A program made the translations under genes and the position numbers. A stretch of DNA of 64,000 bases, from contig NZ_KB976987.1 of the NCBI RefSeq assembly GCF_000399685.1, positions 2,371,954-2,435,953 on the forward strand, read 5' to 3'. The DNA is from Acinetobacter pittii ANC 4050 (lineage in GTDB: Bacteria; Pseudomonadota; Gammaproteobacteria; Pseudomonadales; Moraxellaceae). Positions 1-9,118 of this stretch are shown here, piece by piece (positions within the stretch are counted from its first letter, which is position 1; each line of letters opens with the position of its first letter). The notes under the pieces are model-generated. The model saw only the letters and a list, made by a program, of their open reading frames with translations, was not told the DNA's origin and made no database searches.

Positions 1-520
1 CAACCTTTTGCGCACCACCACCTGCCACATCATCAGGCTCACCGGTAATGCTCATTAAGCCAGACATACCCTGAATAATAAAATCATAGCCAGGTTCTTC
101 TGCACGTGGACCATCTTGCCCAAAACCGGTAATCGAGCAATAAACAATATTTGGGTTTAACTCACTTAAGGATGCATAGTCCAAGCCATATTTAGCCAAA
201 GACCCTGTCTTATAATTTTCAATAACGACATCGGCAGTTTTGGCAATTTCATAAATTAAGGCCTGACCTTCAGGTGTGGTTATGTCTACCGCAACAGAAT
301 ATTTATTTCGGTTGGTACACTGAAAATAACCAGATTCACGAGTCATGTTTCCATCTTGATCGGGCATCCATGGTGGCCCCCACATACGGGTGTCATCACC
401 GACTCGAGGACGTTCAATTTTAATGACTTCTGCACCAAGGTCTGCCAAAATTTGCCCACACCACGGTCCTGCAAGTACACGACTTAAATCTAAAACCCGA
501 ATTCCTTGTAATGCACCCAT
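1..520 (-). CDS. CaiB/BaiF-family CoA-transferase, N-terminal part (gene runs off the left edge)
   Basis: The reading frame starts at 520 (MGALQGIRVLDLSRVLAGPW) and is open to the window edge, giving about 173 residues. A Shine-Dalgarno-like AAGGG lies about 8 nt upstream. The N-terminus has the class III CoA-transferase signature (RVLDLSRVLAGPWCGQILADLGAEVIKIE, here described by its RVLDLSR and LGAEVIKIE parts), then the GxDDTR and NRNK segments typical of the family. These enzymes move CoA between carboxylic acids. Beside glutaryl-CoA dehydrogenase and a dicarboxylate-type MFS carrier, the likely job is succinyl-CoA:glutarate CoA-transferase, which would activate glutarate for GcdH. Family is certain; substrate is inferred from context. 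Confidence 0.85.
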   Translation of the reverse strand, partial: MGALQGIRVLDLSRVLAGPWCGQILADLGAEVIKIERPRVGDDTRMWGPPWMPDQDGNMTRESGYFQCTNRNKYSVAVDITTPEGQALIYEIAKTADVVIENYKTGSLAKYGLDYASLSELNPNIVYCSITGFGQDGPRAEEPGYDFIIQGMSGLMSITGEPDDVAGGGAQKV

Positions 521-572
521 AACGATACCCTTATCTTTTTAGAAGGTACTCAACGCACCTTCTTGTCATTGT

Positions 573-1895
573 TTATGATTGTTTTTGCGGATCGTACTGA
601 CGATCTTTAATAAATAATCCCGGCAATACACCCGCAACAAAATACGCAGCGCCCATCACAATAAAAGCCATGGTAAACGTACCGCCCGACGCCAAGAATC
701 CAATCGTAGCTGGTGCAATCGCAGCCCCGACACGACCAATGTTATAAGCACCGCCAATGGCTGTTCCGCGTACATCGGTTGAAAAACTTTCAGCCATATA
801 AGTCGCATTCACACCGTATGGAATGCCATATAAGAAGCCAAAAGTGATTAATAAATACAAAATATTGTCCGGGGTATTGAAGAAAATAATGATTGGCAAA
901 AACACAGCACTGGCAATTGTGCCAAACACAAAAACAGCACGGCGATTAAATTTGTCAGCAAGATACCCTGCTAAAATTTTGCCTAAAATCATTGCGGTAT
1001 ATGAACCCACCATATAACTGGTTAAGTTTTTAAAGTTCATATGCACTTCTGTTTCTAAATAACTTGGCATCCAGTTGTTAATGCCGTAATAACCGAACTG
1101 CAAGAAGAATGCTGTGGTCATCCACAACAGAAACATTTTACGGTGCTTAAAATTATTAAAGATTTGCTTATAGATACTGCCACTTTTCGGCTTTTCAGCC
1201 ACCACTCTTTCTTTAGGTTGTCTGTTGCCTTGTAAGCTTTCAATTTTAGTGAGCTGCCAAGATGTTGGCTCTGGTACAAATCGTTGCAGGAAAATATTAA
1301 CGAAAGCAGGCACCACGGTCAGGAAGAATAAAACACGCCAGCCATGATCTGGAATAATCGCCCCAGCTAATAGCGTCGCGGCAATATAACCTACGGTCTG
1401 ACCCGTCTGTAGCGTACCCAAGACTGTTGTACGGTAAGTGGTTGGCACATATTCAGCCATTAAGGTATTACAAGCCATATAAAGTGCTCCGATTCCCAAA
1501 GCACCAATAAAACGTAGAGCCATAAATTGCTCGAAGCTTTGCGTAAAACCCAATAAGCAAGTCGCTACCGAAAAGAAGGTTACCGAGTTAGCAATGGTTC
1601 TTACACGGCCAAACTTGTCACATGCCCAACCACCCAAAATACCGCCAATACCCATACCTGCTAAAGAAGCACTGCCTAAGGCACCTGCTTGAAAGGTACT
1701 TAAACCAAACTCTGCCTTTAAACTGGTCAAGCTATAAGACAGCAGCATAATATCAATGCCATCGACCACCATTGCAAAATAGGCAAATAACAACGCCCAT
1801 TTCCATGTATTCGGTCCGATCTTTTCATATGTTCCAAGATTGCTTGGAAATGTATTTCTTAATTCTTTCGATATTACTTGAACGTCATTGTTCAT
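573..1895 (-). CDS. MFS transporter, aromatic/dicarboxylic acid symporter type (candidate glutarate carrier)
   Basis: This 440-residue protein has about 12 hydrophobic segments in two halves split by a charged central loop near residues 215-240. It carries the MFS loop motif GGWACDKFGR after TM2 and a related ADKFNRR motif in the second half. An Asp in TM1 (MVVDGIDIML) is typical of the AAHS proton-symporter family. GAGGA lies 7 nt before the ATG. It sits 52 bp upstream of the CoA-transferase gene and 226 bp downstream of gcdH on the same strand. Glutarate uptake is inferred from those neighbours; an aromatic acid substrate is possible. Confidence 0.85.
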   Translation of the reverse strand: MNNDVQVISKELRNTFPSNLGTYEKIGPNTWKWALLFAYFAMVVDGIDIMLLSYSLTSLKAEFGLSTFQAGALGSASLAGMGIGGILGGWACDKFGRVRTIANSVTFFSVATCLLGFTQSFEQFMALRFIGALGIGALYMACNTLMAEYVPTTYRTTVLGTLQTGQTVGYIAATLLAGAIIPDHGWRVLFFLTVVPAFVNIFLQRFVPEPTSWQLTKIESLQGNRQPKERVVAEKPKSGSIYKQIFNNFKHRKMFLLWMTTAFFLQFGYYGINNWMPSYLETEVHMNFKNLTSYMVGSYTAMILGKILAGYLADKFNRRAVFVFGTIASAVFLPIIIFFNTPDNILYLLITFGFLYGIPYGVNATYMAESFSTDVRGTAIGGAYNIGRVGAAIAPATIGFLASGGTFTMAFIVMGAAYFVAGVLPGLFIKDRQYDPQKQS

Positions 1896-2121
1896 CTTTA
1901 GTTCCTCATTTTCCCAAATGAGTCATCGGTAGCCTACTTATGTTTTCTGTATGACTTAATCTTCTATATTTTCATCATCTTACATTTGGTTTTAAGTACA
2001 CAGAGGCACATCTTTACATGAGTATCCTTACGATGAATCTTGTCATTTTCCATAAATTTTTGCGTAAAAATCCCTAAAGGTGCTCTCGAAAGAACACCCC
2101 AATCTTTTAAAAATGAATGAG

Positions 2122-3342
2122 TTAGTTACTAAATGCGGCAATGCCTGTTTGCGCACGGCCTAAAATTAAAGCATGAACGTCATGTGTGCCTTCATAGGTA
2201 TTTACGACTTCAAGGTTAACCAAATGGCGTGCCACACCAAACTCGTCACTAATGCCGTTTCCACCCATCATGTCACGTGCCATACGAGCAATATCAAGCG
2301 CTTTCCCACAGTTATTGCGCTTAATTAAAGATGTACCTTCAACTGATGCAATGCCTTCATCTTTCATACGACCAAAACGTAAAGCCGCTTGCAAACCTAA
2401 TGCAATTTCAGTTTGCATATCTGCCAGTTTCTTTTGTATTAACTGATTTGCAGCCAACGGACGACCAAATTGTTTGCGGTCCATGGTGTATTGATGTGCA
2501 GTATGCCAGCAGAACTCGGCAGCTCCCATTGCGCCCCATGCAATACCATAACGGGCACTGTTCAAACAGGTAAATGGGCCTTTTAAACCGCGAATTTCAG
2601 GGAACGCATTCTCTTCAGGTACAAATACGTTATCCATGACAATTTCACCCGTAATCGATGCACGTAGACCGACCTTGCCATGAATAGCAGGTGCAGATAG
2701 ACCTTCCCAGCCTTTTTCTAAAATGAAGCCTCGAATATCACCCACATTGCCTTCAGCAGAAACTTCTTTTGCCCAGACGACAAATACATCGGCAATCGGA
2801 CTGTTGGTAATCCACATTTTTGCGCCAGTTAAACGATAACCACCATCAACTTTTTTAGCGCGGGTAATCATACTGCCCGGGTCTGAACCATGGTCTGGTT
2901 CAGTCAAACCAAAACAACCAATGTATTCACCCGTAGCTAGTTTAGGTAAGTACTTCTGCTTTTGCTCTTCGGTACCAAATTCATGAATCGGAACCATCAC
3001 CAATGAGCTTTGCACACTCGCCATAGAGCGGTAACCCGAGTCAACATATTCAATTTCACGCGCAACCAAACCATAACTCACATAGTTCAAACCCGCGCCA
3101 CCATATTGCTCAGGAATGGTTGGACCAAGTAAGCCAAGCTCTCCCATTTCACGAAAAATAGAAGGATCTGTTTTTTCATGACGGAATTGTTCAAGTACAC
3201 GGGGTTGCAAACGTTCTTGGCAATAGGCATGAGCCGCATCACGAATCATGCGCTCATCTTCGGTAAGCTGCTGCTCAATTAAAAATGGGTCTTGCCAGTT
3301 AAATTGAACTTTTGCTTTTTTTGTTGTCACCATGTGATTCAT
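2122..3342 (-). CDS. gcdH: Glutaryl-CoA dehydrogenase
   Basis: A 406-residue flavoprotein of the acyl-CoA dehydrogenase family that oxidises and decarboxylates glutaryl-CoA to crotonyl-CoA, the last special step of lysine and glutarate breakdown. Visible marks are the FAD/substrate stretch [14 protein letters not shown], the [10 protein letters not shown] segment and the C-terminal [15 protein letters not shown], whose Glu at about residue 384 matches the catalytic base of human GCDH. Length is normal for the family. The start at 3342 is favoured by AGAGG 5 nt upstream; a second ATG lies three codons in. It is divergent from a LysR regulator, so probably controlled by it. Confidence 0.95.
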   Translation of the reverse strand: MNHMVTTKKAKVQFNWQDPFLIEQQLTEDERMIRDAAHAYCQERLQPRVLEQFRHEKTDPSIFREMGELGLLGPTIPEQYGGAGLNYVSYGLVAREIEYVDSGYRSMASVQSSLVMVPIHEFGTEEQKQKYLPKLATGEYIGCFGLTEPDHGSDPGSMITRAKKVDGGYRLTGAKMWITNSPIADVFVVWAKEVSAEGNVGDIRGFILEKGWEGLSAPAIHGKVGLRASITGEIVMDNVFVPEENAFPEIRGLKGPFTCLNSARYGIAWGAMGAAEFCWHTAHQYTMDRKQFGRPLAANQLIQKKLADMQTEIALGLQAALRFGRMKDEGIASVEGTSLIKRNNCGKALDIARMARDMMGGNGISDEFGVARHLVNLEVVNTYEGTHDVHALILGRAQTGIAAFSN

Positions 3343-3430
3343 CGCATCCTCTGCTTGATTTGATCTTCTTTCTTTAACTCGATGTTATGCGTGAAAAATG
3401 CAGTAATCAAACGATAAATGTTCATGCAGA

Positions 3431-3447
3431 TATGCAACTTACGCATA
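3431..3447. promoter_or_regulatory. Inverted repeat in the gcdH/LysR divergent promoter region (candidate regulator site)
   Basis: TATGC and GCATA arms separated by 7 bp form a T-N11-A element with dyad symmetry, the usual shape of a LysR-type binding site. It lies between the divergent starts at 3342 and 3588, where such a regulator would sit. Several nearby ATGC and GCAT half-sites may extend it. Assignment is inferred from shape and position. Confidence 0.45.
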
Positions 3448-3587
3448 TTTAAAACAAGACGCGTTAAATTTAGATATTTAATTCATTGTATTTCATTAAA
3501 AATGGCTTATTTTTATACTAAACTTTGATCTCTGCATTTAGGTCATATGCTTTTTCGAAATATGACGACAAATAAAAGGATTTATCT

Positions 3588-4535
3588 ATGCGAAGAAGCA
3601 TCCCGTCTATTCAGGGCCTGATTTGCTTTGAAAGTGCAGCAAAACATCTAAGTTATACCTATGCTGCGCAAGAGTTATCTATTACGCAAAGTGCAGTTTC
3701 TCGTCAAATTCAGCAGTTAGAAGACTTCTTAGGAGTTGAATTATTTATTCGTACTCGACATGGTGTTGAGCTGACCATTGCAGGACAACAATATTTCAAA
3801 AGTATTAAGCCCTATTTATTGGGGTTAGAGAAATGTACGGCCGATGTGATTTCTCACAAAGGTTTAGGCGGAACTCTAAAATTAGGCGTCGTTCCTACCT
3901 TTGCAACGCGCTGGCTGTTACCTAAACTTCATCTTTTAAATCAAAAGTATCCTGAAATTACCGTTCATTTAGAAACCAGTACCAAGCCATTTTTATTTAA
4001 TGACAATATTTTTGATGCCGCTATTTTTGCGGGTACACAGCAGCAAATTGACCACTGGCCCGGCATACAAGCACATTATTTAATGGATGAAGAAATTGTA
4101 CCTGTGTGCTCACCAAGGCTAATCGAAAAGTATTTTCCAGATGCGGTGATGATCAATGAAAATACCTATGATTTAAGCTGCGAGGATTTGCTAAAAATTC
4201 CCCTACTTCAACAAACCACTCGACCTAGCATTTGGCAAGAATGGTTTCTTACTCATCACATGCAGCACCCTAAGCCTTTTGATGGACAGCGCCATGAGTT
4301 ATTTTCAATGCTTGCCGTTGCCGCCAGTCATGACATGGGAATGGCTTTAATTCCGCAAATGTTGATTGAATCTGAACTACAAAAAAAAGAACTGGTGATT
4401 GTTTCTAATAAAAAACTAAAAGGCAGCCGAAAGTACTATCTCATCCACTCAAGCCAAGACATCTCACCGACTATTCAAAAATTTGTTGAGTGGATTTACC
4501 AAGAGTTAGAACAACTAAAGAGCAATTCAAATTAG
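3588..4535 (+). CDS. LysR-family regulator, probably of glutarate catabolism (GcdR-like)
   Basis: A 315-residue protein with an N-terminal winged helix-turn-helix (residues about 5-62, with the SITQSAVSRQIQQLEDFLG recognition stretch) and a periplasmic-binding-like effector domain. It resembles the GcvA/GcdR branch of LysR proteins (opening RRSIPSIQGLICFESAA). Divergent orientation to gcdH with 245 bp between starts is the classical LysR layout, so it probably activates gcdH and the downstream carrier and CoA-transferase genes in response to glutarate. AAAGGA lies about 8 nt before the ATG. Confidence 0.88.
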   Translation: MRRSIPSIQGLICFESAAKHLSYTYAAQELSITQSAVSRQIQQLEDFLGVELFIRTRHGVELTIAGQQYFKSIKPYLLGLEKCTADVISHKGLGGTLKLGVVPTFATRWLLPKLHLLNQKYPEITVHLETSTKPFLFNDNIFDAAIFAGTQQQIDHWPGIQAHYLMDEEIVPVCSPRLIEKYFPDAVMINENTYDLSCEDLLKIPLLQQTTRPSIWQEWFLTHHMQHPKPFDGQRHELFSMLAVAASHDMGMALIPQMLIESELQKKELVIVSNKKLKGSRKYYLIHSSQDISPTIQKFVEWIYQELEQLKSNSN

Positions 4536-4566
4536 CTGAGTCACTTTGTGCGTTCTATACACATAA

Positions 4567-4602
4567 AAAAAGATTGTAATTGATGAGATCACAATCTTTT
4601 TA
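4567..4602. terminator. Bidirectional rho-independent terminator
   Basis: AAAAAGATTGT at 4567-4577 pairs with ACAATCTTTTT at 4591-4601 around a 13-nt loop. An A-run before and a T-run after the stem make it usable on both strands, and it separates the convergent LysR and dehydrogenase genes. Confidence 0.8.
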
Positions 4603-4624
4603 ATTAAGCATAAATGACTTTGAA

Positions 4625-5800
4625 TTAATGACTCATCAATTGAATATCTGAACCGCTAAGTTTAGGGTCAATCAAGATTTTGGCATGTTGTTCAGGGTCA
4701 CGTAATGCTTCAAATGCACTCGTAACACCCTCTAAGCCGACAACACCGGTAATGAGCGGTGAGCAGTTCACTTTACCTTCTGCAATCATATGCAGCGCAT
4801 CTCTAAACTCAAGCGGTGTATATCCCAACACAAATTGAATTTCTAACTCTTTATTAATCGCAAGTGCGGGTTCGATTCTGTCACTTTGCATGCATACCCC
4901 CACCCCAACAATTCGGGAAAATAAAGGTGCACCTTCAATAATTTGCTGTAAAACACCCGGTACACCCACACACTCAAAAATAACAGGACGTTTTGGCAGA
5001 GCACCTAATTTATCAATCATGCGCCATCCATGCCACCACGGTAAGCGTGTCGCTTGCAACTTATCAAACAGCCCCATACCCATATTAATCGCATCTGATA
5101 CATTGCCAAGCAAACCAAATTCTTTCCAGTTGGCAAATGGCGATGTTTCTTTAGGGTCTACCACAATATCGGCACCGCATTGCTCAGCAAGCTTACGGCG
5201 GTTAGGTGAAAAGTCGCTGGCAACCACGGTTTTAACTCCCGCAGCTTTAAGCATTAATATAACGCCTAGCCCAACAGGTCCGCAGCCAATCACAATAGCA
5301 GGCTCACTGGTTTTCACACGGCTACGGCGAACAGCATGCAATGCAACCGCCATAGGTTCAGTCATGGCGGCGCTATCAGCATCCAAGCCATTGGGTACTT
5401 CAAACATCAAACTCGATTGAGCCAATACTTGCTCGGCATAACCACCGGAAGCATTTGGAGAAAGCCCTGTAGACAAATAACCATGTTGATCTACATTTAA
5501 AAGCGGCATTGCACAAACAAGTGTATCGGCTTTAAATTTGCGACGTGTTTTTGGGCCGTAGTCTAAAACCTTGCCACAGAACTCATGTCCTAGTACAAAT
5601 GGGTCTGTAGACTTCGCTAAACCATTAAACCCAACACGTGCCGCCAAATCATGCATGTGGTCGCAGTGATGCTGCATATGTAAATCAGAACCACAGATCC
5701 CGCATCGCACCACTTCCAATAACACCTGCCCTTTTGCAGGCGTTAAGTTCGGTTGGTCCACTACTTGCAATTTTGCTTGATGACAAAGTACCGACTTCAT
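4625..5800 (-). CDS. Zinc-dependent alcohol dehydrogenase family protein (MDR superfamily)
   Basis: A 391-residue medium-chain dehydrogenase. The catalytic zinc site is visible as CGICGSDLH (Cys at about 36) and GHEFCG (His 72, Glu 73). The nucleotide-binding fold shows the GCGPVGLGVILMLKAAG glycine motif followed by ASDFSPNRR, where the acidic Asp suggests NAD. The structural-zinc lobe with four closely spaced Cys is absent: only one Cys (about 96) lies where four are normally seen. AGGAA lies 8 nt upstream of the ATG. Substrate unknown; butanediol, threonine or secondary alcohol dehydrogenases are the nearest types. Confidence 0.85.
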   Translation of the reverse strand: MKSVLCHQAKLQVVDQPNLTPAKGQVLLEVVRCGICGSDLHMQHHCDHMHDLAARVGFNGLAKSTDPFVLGHEFCGKVLDYGPKTRRKFKADTLVCAMPLLNVDQHGYLSTGLSPNASGGYAEQVLAQSSLMFEVPNGLDADSAAMTEPMAVALHAVRRSRVKTSEPAIVIGCGPVGLGVILMLKAAGVKTVVASDFSPNRRKLAEQCGADIVVDPKETSPFANWKEFGLLGNVSDAINMGMGLFDKLQATRLPWWHGWRMIDKLGALPKRPVIFECVGVPGVLQQIIEGAPLFSRIVGVGVCMQSDRIEPALAINKELEIQFVLGYTPLEFRDALHMIAEGKVNCSPLITGVVGLEGVTSAFEALRDPEQHAKILIDPKLSGSDIQLMSH

Positions 5801-6202
5801 TTGAGTGCTTCCTATTTCTTCTTTTTCATTTACTTGCCAGAAATAGATTTCTACAGATAAATTAATCGCTTTATCAGTTTGGTCTTTAGCAAGCCTTTAT
5901 TCATCTTTACAACTAAAAGGCAAAATACCAATGACCATTCTTCAGCCAATCCACTCTTGAAGAGTCAACAAAAAACAGGCTCAGCGAAATTAAAAACAAT
6001 AAAAATCATGATGCTCGTATCTTACACAGACTGCGTTGTCTTCTTAGGCCAGAACAATGTCATCAAAATTAAAACTTATACAAATATAGTAAGTTCAAAA
6101 AACTCAACTCAACGCTTTTCACAAAAACATAGCAAAACCAATCTTTTATCAGCACTCTTAAACAGGCATGATGAATTAATACAAACAGATAAGAAGAGAT
6201 TT
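5801..6202. other. Intergenic region between divergent dehydrogenase and adenosine deaminase genes
   Basis: About 400 bp, AT-rich. A stop-free frame runs through 5879-6202 into add but encodes a low-complexity, basic, Asn/Lys/Thr-rich stretch without family features, and I treat it as non-coding. Promoters for both flanking genes must lie here, but I could not single out a convincing -35/-10 pair. Confidence 0.5.
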
Positions 6203-7198
6203 ATGATTACAAAAACGCTCCCGCTTACAGATATACACCGTCATCTTGATGGCAACATCCGCATTCAAACCATTTTAGACTTGGGGCAACAATACAATTT
6301 AGATTTACCTGCCTACGACATTGAATCTTTACGCCCGCATGTACAAGTGATGGATAACCAACCTGACTTATTAAGTTTCTTATCAAAGCTCGATTGGGGC
6401 GTAAAGGTATTAGCGAGCCTAGATGCCTGCAAACGTATTGCTTTTGAAAACATGCAAGATGCAGCACAACAAGGGCTAGATTATGTAGAGCTGCGTTTTT
6501 CACCGGGTTATATGGGAATGACACATCAACTCCCCCTTGAAGGTGTTGTCGAAGCAGTTATTGCTGGTGTGAAAGAAGGCAGTCAAGCTTACGGGGTAAA
6601 AGCGAATTTAATTGGTATTATGAGCCGTACTTTTGGTCAAGAAGCCTGTGAAAAAGAGTTAAATGCTCTACTCGCCCATAAAAATGATATTAAAGCGTTG
6701 GATCTCGCTGGAGATGAGCTTGGTTTTCCGGGCAACTTATTTATTGATCACTTTAAAAAAGCACGTGATGCAGGTTGGCACATTACGGTACATGCAGGCG
6801 AGGCGGCTGGCCCAGAAAGTATTTGGCAAGCTATTGAAGAATTAGGTGCTAAACGAATTGGACATGGTGTTAAAGCAGTTCAAGATTTAAAACTTTTAGA
6901 TTATTTAGCTAAACACCAGATTGGTATTGAGTCTTGCTTAACCTCAAACATTCAAACTAACACAGTGCCTTCTTTAGCAGAGCACCCATTAAAGACATTT
7001 TTAGAACATGGTGTGCTTGCCACCATTAATACGGATGACCCTGCTGTAGAAGGTATTGAAATACAACATGAGTATTTAACTGCTGCCCCACTGGCAGGTT
7101 TAAGCCCTGAGCAAATTTATACAGCTCAGGAAAATGGACTAAAGGTCGCATTCTTATCAGAACAAGAAAAAGATGAGTTAAGGCAAAAATATCAATAA
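6203..7198 (+). CDS. add: Adenosine deaminase
   Basis: A 331-residue zinc hydrolase converting adenosine to inosine in purine salvage. Zinc and catalytic motifs are all present: DIHRHLDG near the N-terminus (HxH ligands), the VHAGE motif (HAGE, His ligand plus catalytic Glu), RIGHG and the C-terminal TINTDDPAV (Asp pair). The frame is open 108 codons further upstream, but homology begins at [12 protein letters not shown], right after the ATG at 6203, and AAGAAGAG lies just before it. That makes 6203 the likely start. The gene stands alone. Confidence 0.92.
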   Translation: MITKTLPLTDIHRHLDGNIRIQTILDLGQQYNLDLPAYDIESLRPHVQVMDNQPDLLSFLSKLDWGVKVLASLDACKRIAFENMQDAAQQGLDYVELRFSPGYMGMTHQLPLEGVVEAVIAGVKEGSQAYGVKANLIGIMSRTFGQEACEKELNALLAHKNDIKALDLAGDELGFPGNLFIDHFKKARDAGWHITVHAGEAAGPESIWQAIEELGAKRIGHGVKAVQDLKLLDYLAKHQIGIESCLTSNIQTNTVPSLAEHPLKTFLEHGVLATINTDDPAVEGIEIQHEYLTAAPLAGLSPEQIYTAQENGLKVAFLSEQEKDELRQKYQ

Positions 7199-7224
7199 CA
7201 GAGAACAGAGAACAGAGAACAGAG
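7197..7224 (+). repeat. Four tandem copies of heptamer AACAGAG at the add stop codon
   Basis: AACAGAG occurs four times without interruption (7197-7203, 7204-7210, 7211-7217, 7218-7224). The first copy overlaps the last two bases of the TAA stop of add. Copy number changes would alter only the 3' untranslated region. Confidence 0.9.
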
Positions 7225-7367
7225 CTTATATAAAGAAATTCAAAGATTGGAGTATGTATGAATTAAAATTTCGAACTAGAAAACAAAAAAATTCCTTCTA
7301 TCTGTAAGACTAGAAGAAATGATTTTAATATTTGGGATATTTTAGAAAGCTTTAACGCTTTTAAATA

Positions 7368-7444
7368 TGGTCGGAGCAGTAGGATTCGAACCTACGACCC
7401 CCTGGTCCCAAACCAGGTGCACTACCAGGCTGTGCTATGCTCCG
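7368..7444 (-). tRNA. tRNA-Pro(TGG), copy 2
   Basis: The minus strand reads CGGAGCATAGCACAGCCTGG at the 5' end. The anticodon arm is CCTGG-TTTGGGA-CCAGG with anticodon TGG. The T-arm GGTTCGAATCC and an encoded CCA are present. At 77 nt it is identical to the copy at 7691-7767. Confidence 0.96.
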
Positions 7445-7448
7445 AAAT

Positions 7449-7525
7449 TGGGGTGAATGACGGGATTCGAACCCGCGACAACTGGAATCACAATCCAGGG
7501 CTCTACCAACTGAGCTACATCCACC
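7449..7525 (-). tRNA. tRNA-His(GTG)
   Basis: The anticodon loop TTGTGAT gives GTG. The acceptor pairs GGTGGATG with CATTCACC and includes the extra 5' G (G-1) characteristic of tRNA-His. The T-arm GGGTTCGAATCCC and encoded CCA are present. Only 4 bp separate it from the downstream tRNA-Pro. Confidence 0.96.
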
Positions 7526-7557
7526 ATCAAATAAGTTCTATGTACCAAGCTACCGAA

Positions 7558-7634
7558 TGGCGCGCCTGACAGGATTCGAACCTGTGACCATCCGCTTAGA
7601 AGGCGGATGCTCTATCCAACTGAGCTACAGGCGC
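7558..7634 (-). tRNA. tRNA-Arg(TCT)
   Basis: Acceptor GCGCCTG pairs with CAGGCGC. The anticodon stem ATCCGC/GCGGAT encloses CTTCTAA, giving anticodon TCT, which reads AGA and AGG. The T-arm AGGTTCGAATCCT and an encoded CCA complete a normal 77-nt tRNA. Confidence 0.96.
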
Positions 7635-7690
7635 TTAACCGATGATGCTTATCATGCGATACTTCGCCGATCTTAAAATATTATTTTAAG

Positions 7691-7767
7691 TGGTCGGAGC
7701 AGTAGGATTCGAACCTACGACCCCCTGGTCCCAAACCAGGTGCACTACCAGGCTGTGCTATGCTCCG
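7691..7767 (-). tRNA. tRNA-Pro(TGG), copy 1
   Basis: Identical in sequence to the tRNA at 7368-7444 (anticodon TGG, encoded CCA). It is the first gene of the cluster after the promoter at 7815-7843; transcription order is Pro, Arg, His, Pro. Confidence 0.96.
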
Positions 7768-7814
7768 ATCTATCTCAGCTTTTGCTGTATCGCACATCGT
7801 GCGGTACGGTGTGC

Positions 7815-7843
7815 ATTCTAGGCGCGACGCCCTCAGACGTCAA
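7815..7843 (-). promoter_or_regulatory. Promoter of the tRNA cluster
   Basis: On the minus strand TTGACG (7843-7838) and TAGAAT (7820-7815) are separated by 17 bp, a near-consensus sigma-70 promoter. A GC-rich stretch follows the -10 box, as in stringently controlled stable-RNA promoters. The first tRNA starts about 48 bp downstream. Confidence 0.8.
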
Positions 7844-7909
7844 CACCTATTCTCAAAAAAAGTTAAAAATCCTTATCAAATGTATATTTAACAAGCATTT
7901 TGAGGTTTT

Positions 7910-8974
7910 TTAACGTTTTATCGATGCGCTAAAGGCTAACATTCGATCTAAAGGTATTTTGGCACGTTCAGCAAGCGCTGGATCAACGTGTATTTCCTGA
8001 TCACCTTTTTGTAAAACTTCTAAAATTCCGTCGAGTTCATTCATTGCCATCCACGGACAGTGAGCACATGAACGACAAGTTGCTCCCTCACCCGCTGTTG
8101 GTGCCTCAACTAAAATCTTATTAGGCACCGCTTGCTGCATTTTGTAGAAAATACCGCGGTCTGTTGCCACAATGAGTCTTTCATTTGGCAGAGTCTGCGC
8201 AGCTTTAATCAGTTGAGAAGTACTACCTACCGCATCTGCAATTTCTACAACCGACTCTGGTGACTCTGGATGTACCAATACCGCAGCGTCTGGGTATAGT
8301 GCTTTCATGTTGGCAATGCCACGTGCACGGAATTCTTCATGCACAATACACGCACCATCCCAAAGCAACATATCTGCACCAGTTTTCTTTTGAATATAGC
8401 GACCTAAGTGCTGATCTGGTGCCCAAATAATTTTTTCACCTAAGCTATCTAGATGCTCAACAATTTCGACTGCACAACTTGAAGTCACGACCCAATCTGC
8501 CCGTGCCTTAACAGCAGCCGATGTATTGGCATAGACAACTACGGTGTGGTCTGGGTGCTGATCACAAAATGCTGTGAACTCGTCAACTGGACAACCTAAG
8601 TCAAGTGAACAGGTTGCTTCAAGCGTCGGCATTAAAATTGTTTTTTCAGGAGACAGAATTTTAGCTGTTTCTCCCATAAATTTTACACCTGCAACTACGA
8701 GTGTTGAGGCAGCATGATCTCGTCCAAAACGGGCCATTTCTAAAGAGTCAGAAACGCATCCACCTGTTTTTTCGGCAAGTTCTTGTACTTCGGGGTCGCA
8801 ATAGTAATGAGCAACAAGGACAGCATCACGTTTTTTGAGCTCTGCTTCGATCTGTGCAAACTTTTGTTGTTTTGCTTCTTCACTTAAGCGATTGTCTTTT
8901 GGCTCACCTAAACGGTCTAAATGCGCTTGTACAATGTTTTTTGCATCGTTGGCAATTAAAGTCGCATCACTCAT
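7910..8974 (-). CDS. nadA: Quinolinate synthase A
   Basis: A 354-residue [4Fe-4S] enzyme that condenses iminoaspartate with dihydroxyacetone phosphate to quinolinate in de novo NAD synthesis. Cluster and active-site Cys are seen in [24 protein letters not shown] and [22 protein letters not shown] near residue 58 and the HPE motif near VLVHPESPE are typical. The length fits the bacterial family. It is a single gene followed by the tRNA cluster; nadB and nadC are not in the window. Confidence 0.96.
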   Translation of the reverse strand: MSDATLIANDAKNIVQAHLDRLGEPKDNRLSEEAKQQKFAQIEAELKKRDAVLVAHYYCDPEVQELAEKTGGCVSDSLEMARFGRDHAASTLVVAGVKFMGETAKILSPEKTILMPTLEATCSLDLGCPVDEFTAFCDQHPDHTVVVYANTSAAVKARADWVVTSSCAVEIVEHLDSLGEKIIWAPDQHLGRYIQKKTGADMLLWDGACIVHEEFRARGIANMKALYPDAAVLVHPESPESVVEIADAVGSTSQLIKAAQTLPNERLIVATDRGIFYKMQQAVPNKILVEAPTAGEGATCRSCAHCPWMAMNELDGILEVLQKGDQEIHVDPALAERAKIPLDRMLAFSASIKR

Positions 8975-9077
8975 AAAACGTCTTCTCTATCCTTCATGCT
9001 GGCATACCTGCTCGCATATAACGTTACTGCTTAAATGATTTATGGATTGAATCATTTAATATCAAAAGATGGGGCTA

Positions 9078-9103
9078 ATAAAAAAGCCTCTTTGTCGAGG
9101 CTT
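9078..9103 (-). terminator. Rho-independent terminator after argJ
   Basis: On the minus strand stem AAGCCTC/GAGGCTT with a 6-nt loop is followed by TTTTTTATT. It lies 16 bp past the argJ stop at 9119. Confidence 0.8.
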
Positions 9104-9118
9104 GATTATAACTGATAT

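Noticed and set aside
4890..5420. 176-codon plus-strand frame
   Set aside because: It is antisense to the conserved dehydrogenase gene and has a codon-shadow composition without family features.
5879..6202. Stop-free extension of 108 codons upstream of add
   Set aside because: The peptide is low-complexity and unlike adenosine deaminases, whose homology begins just after ATG 6203. That ATG has its own purine-rich ribosome site.
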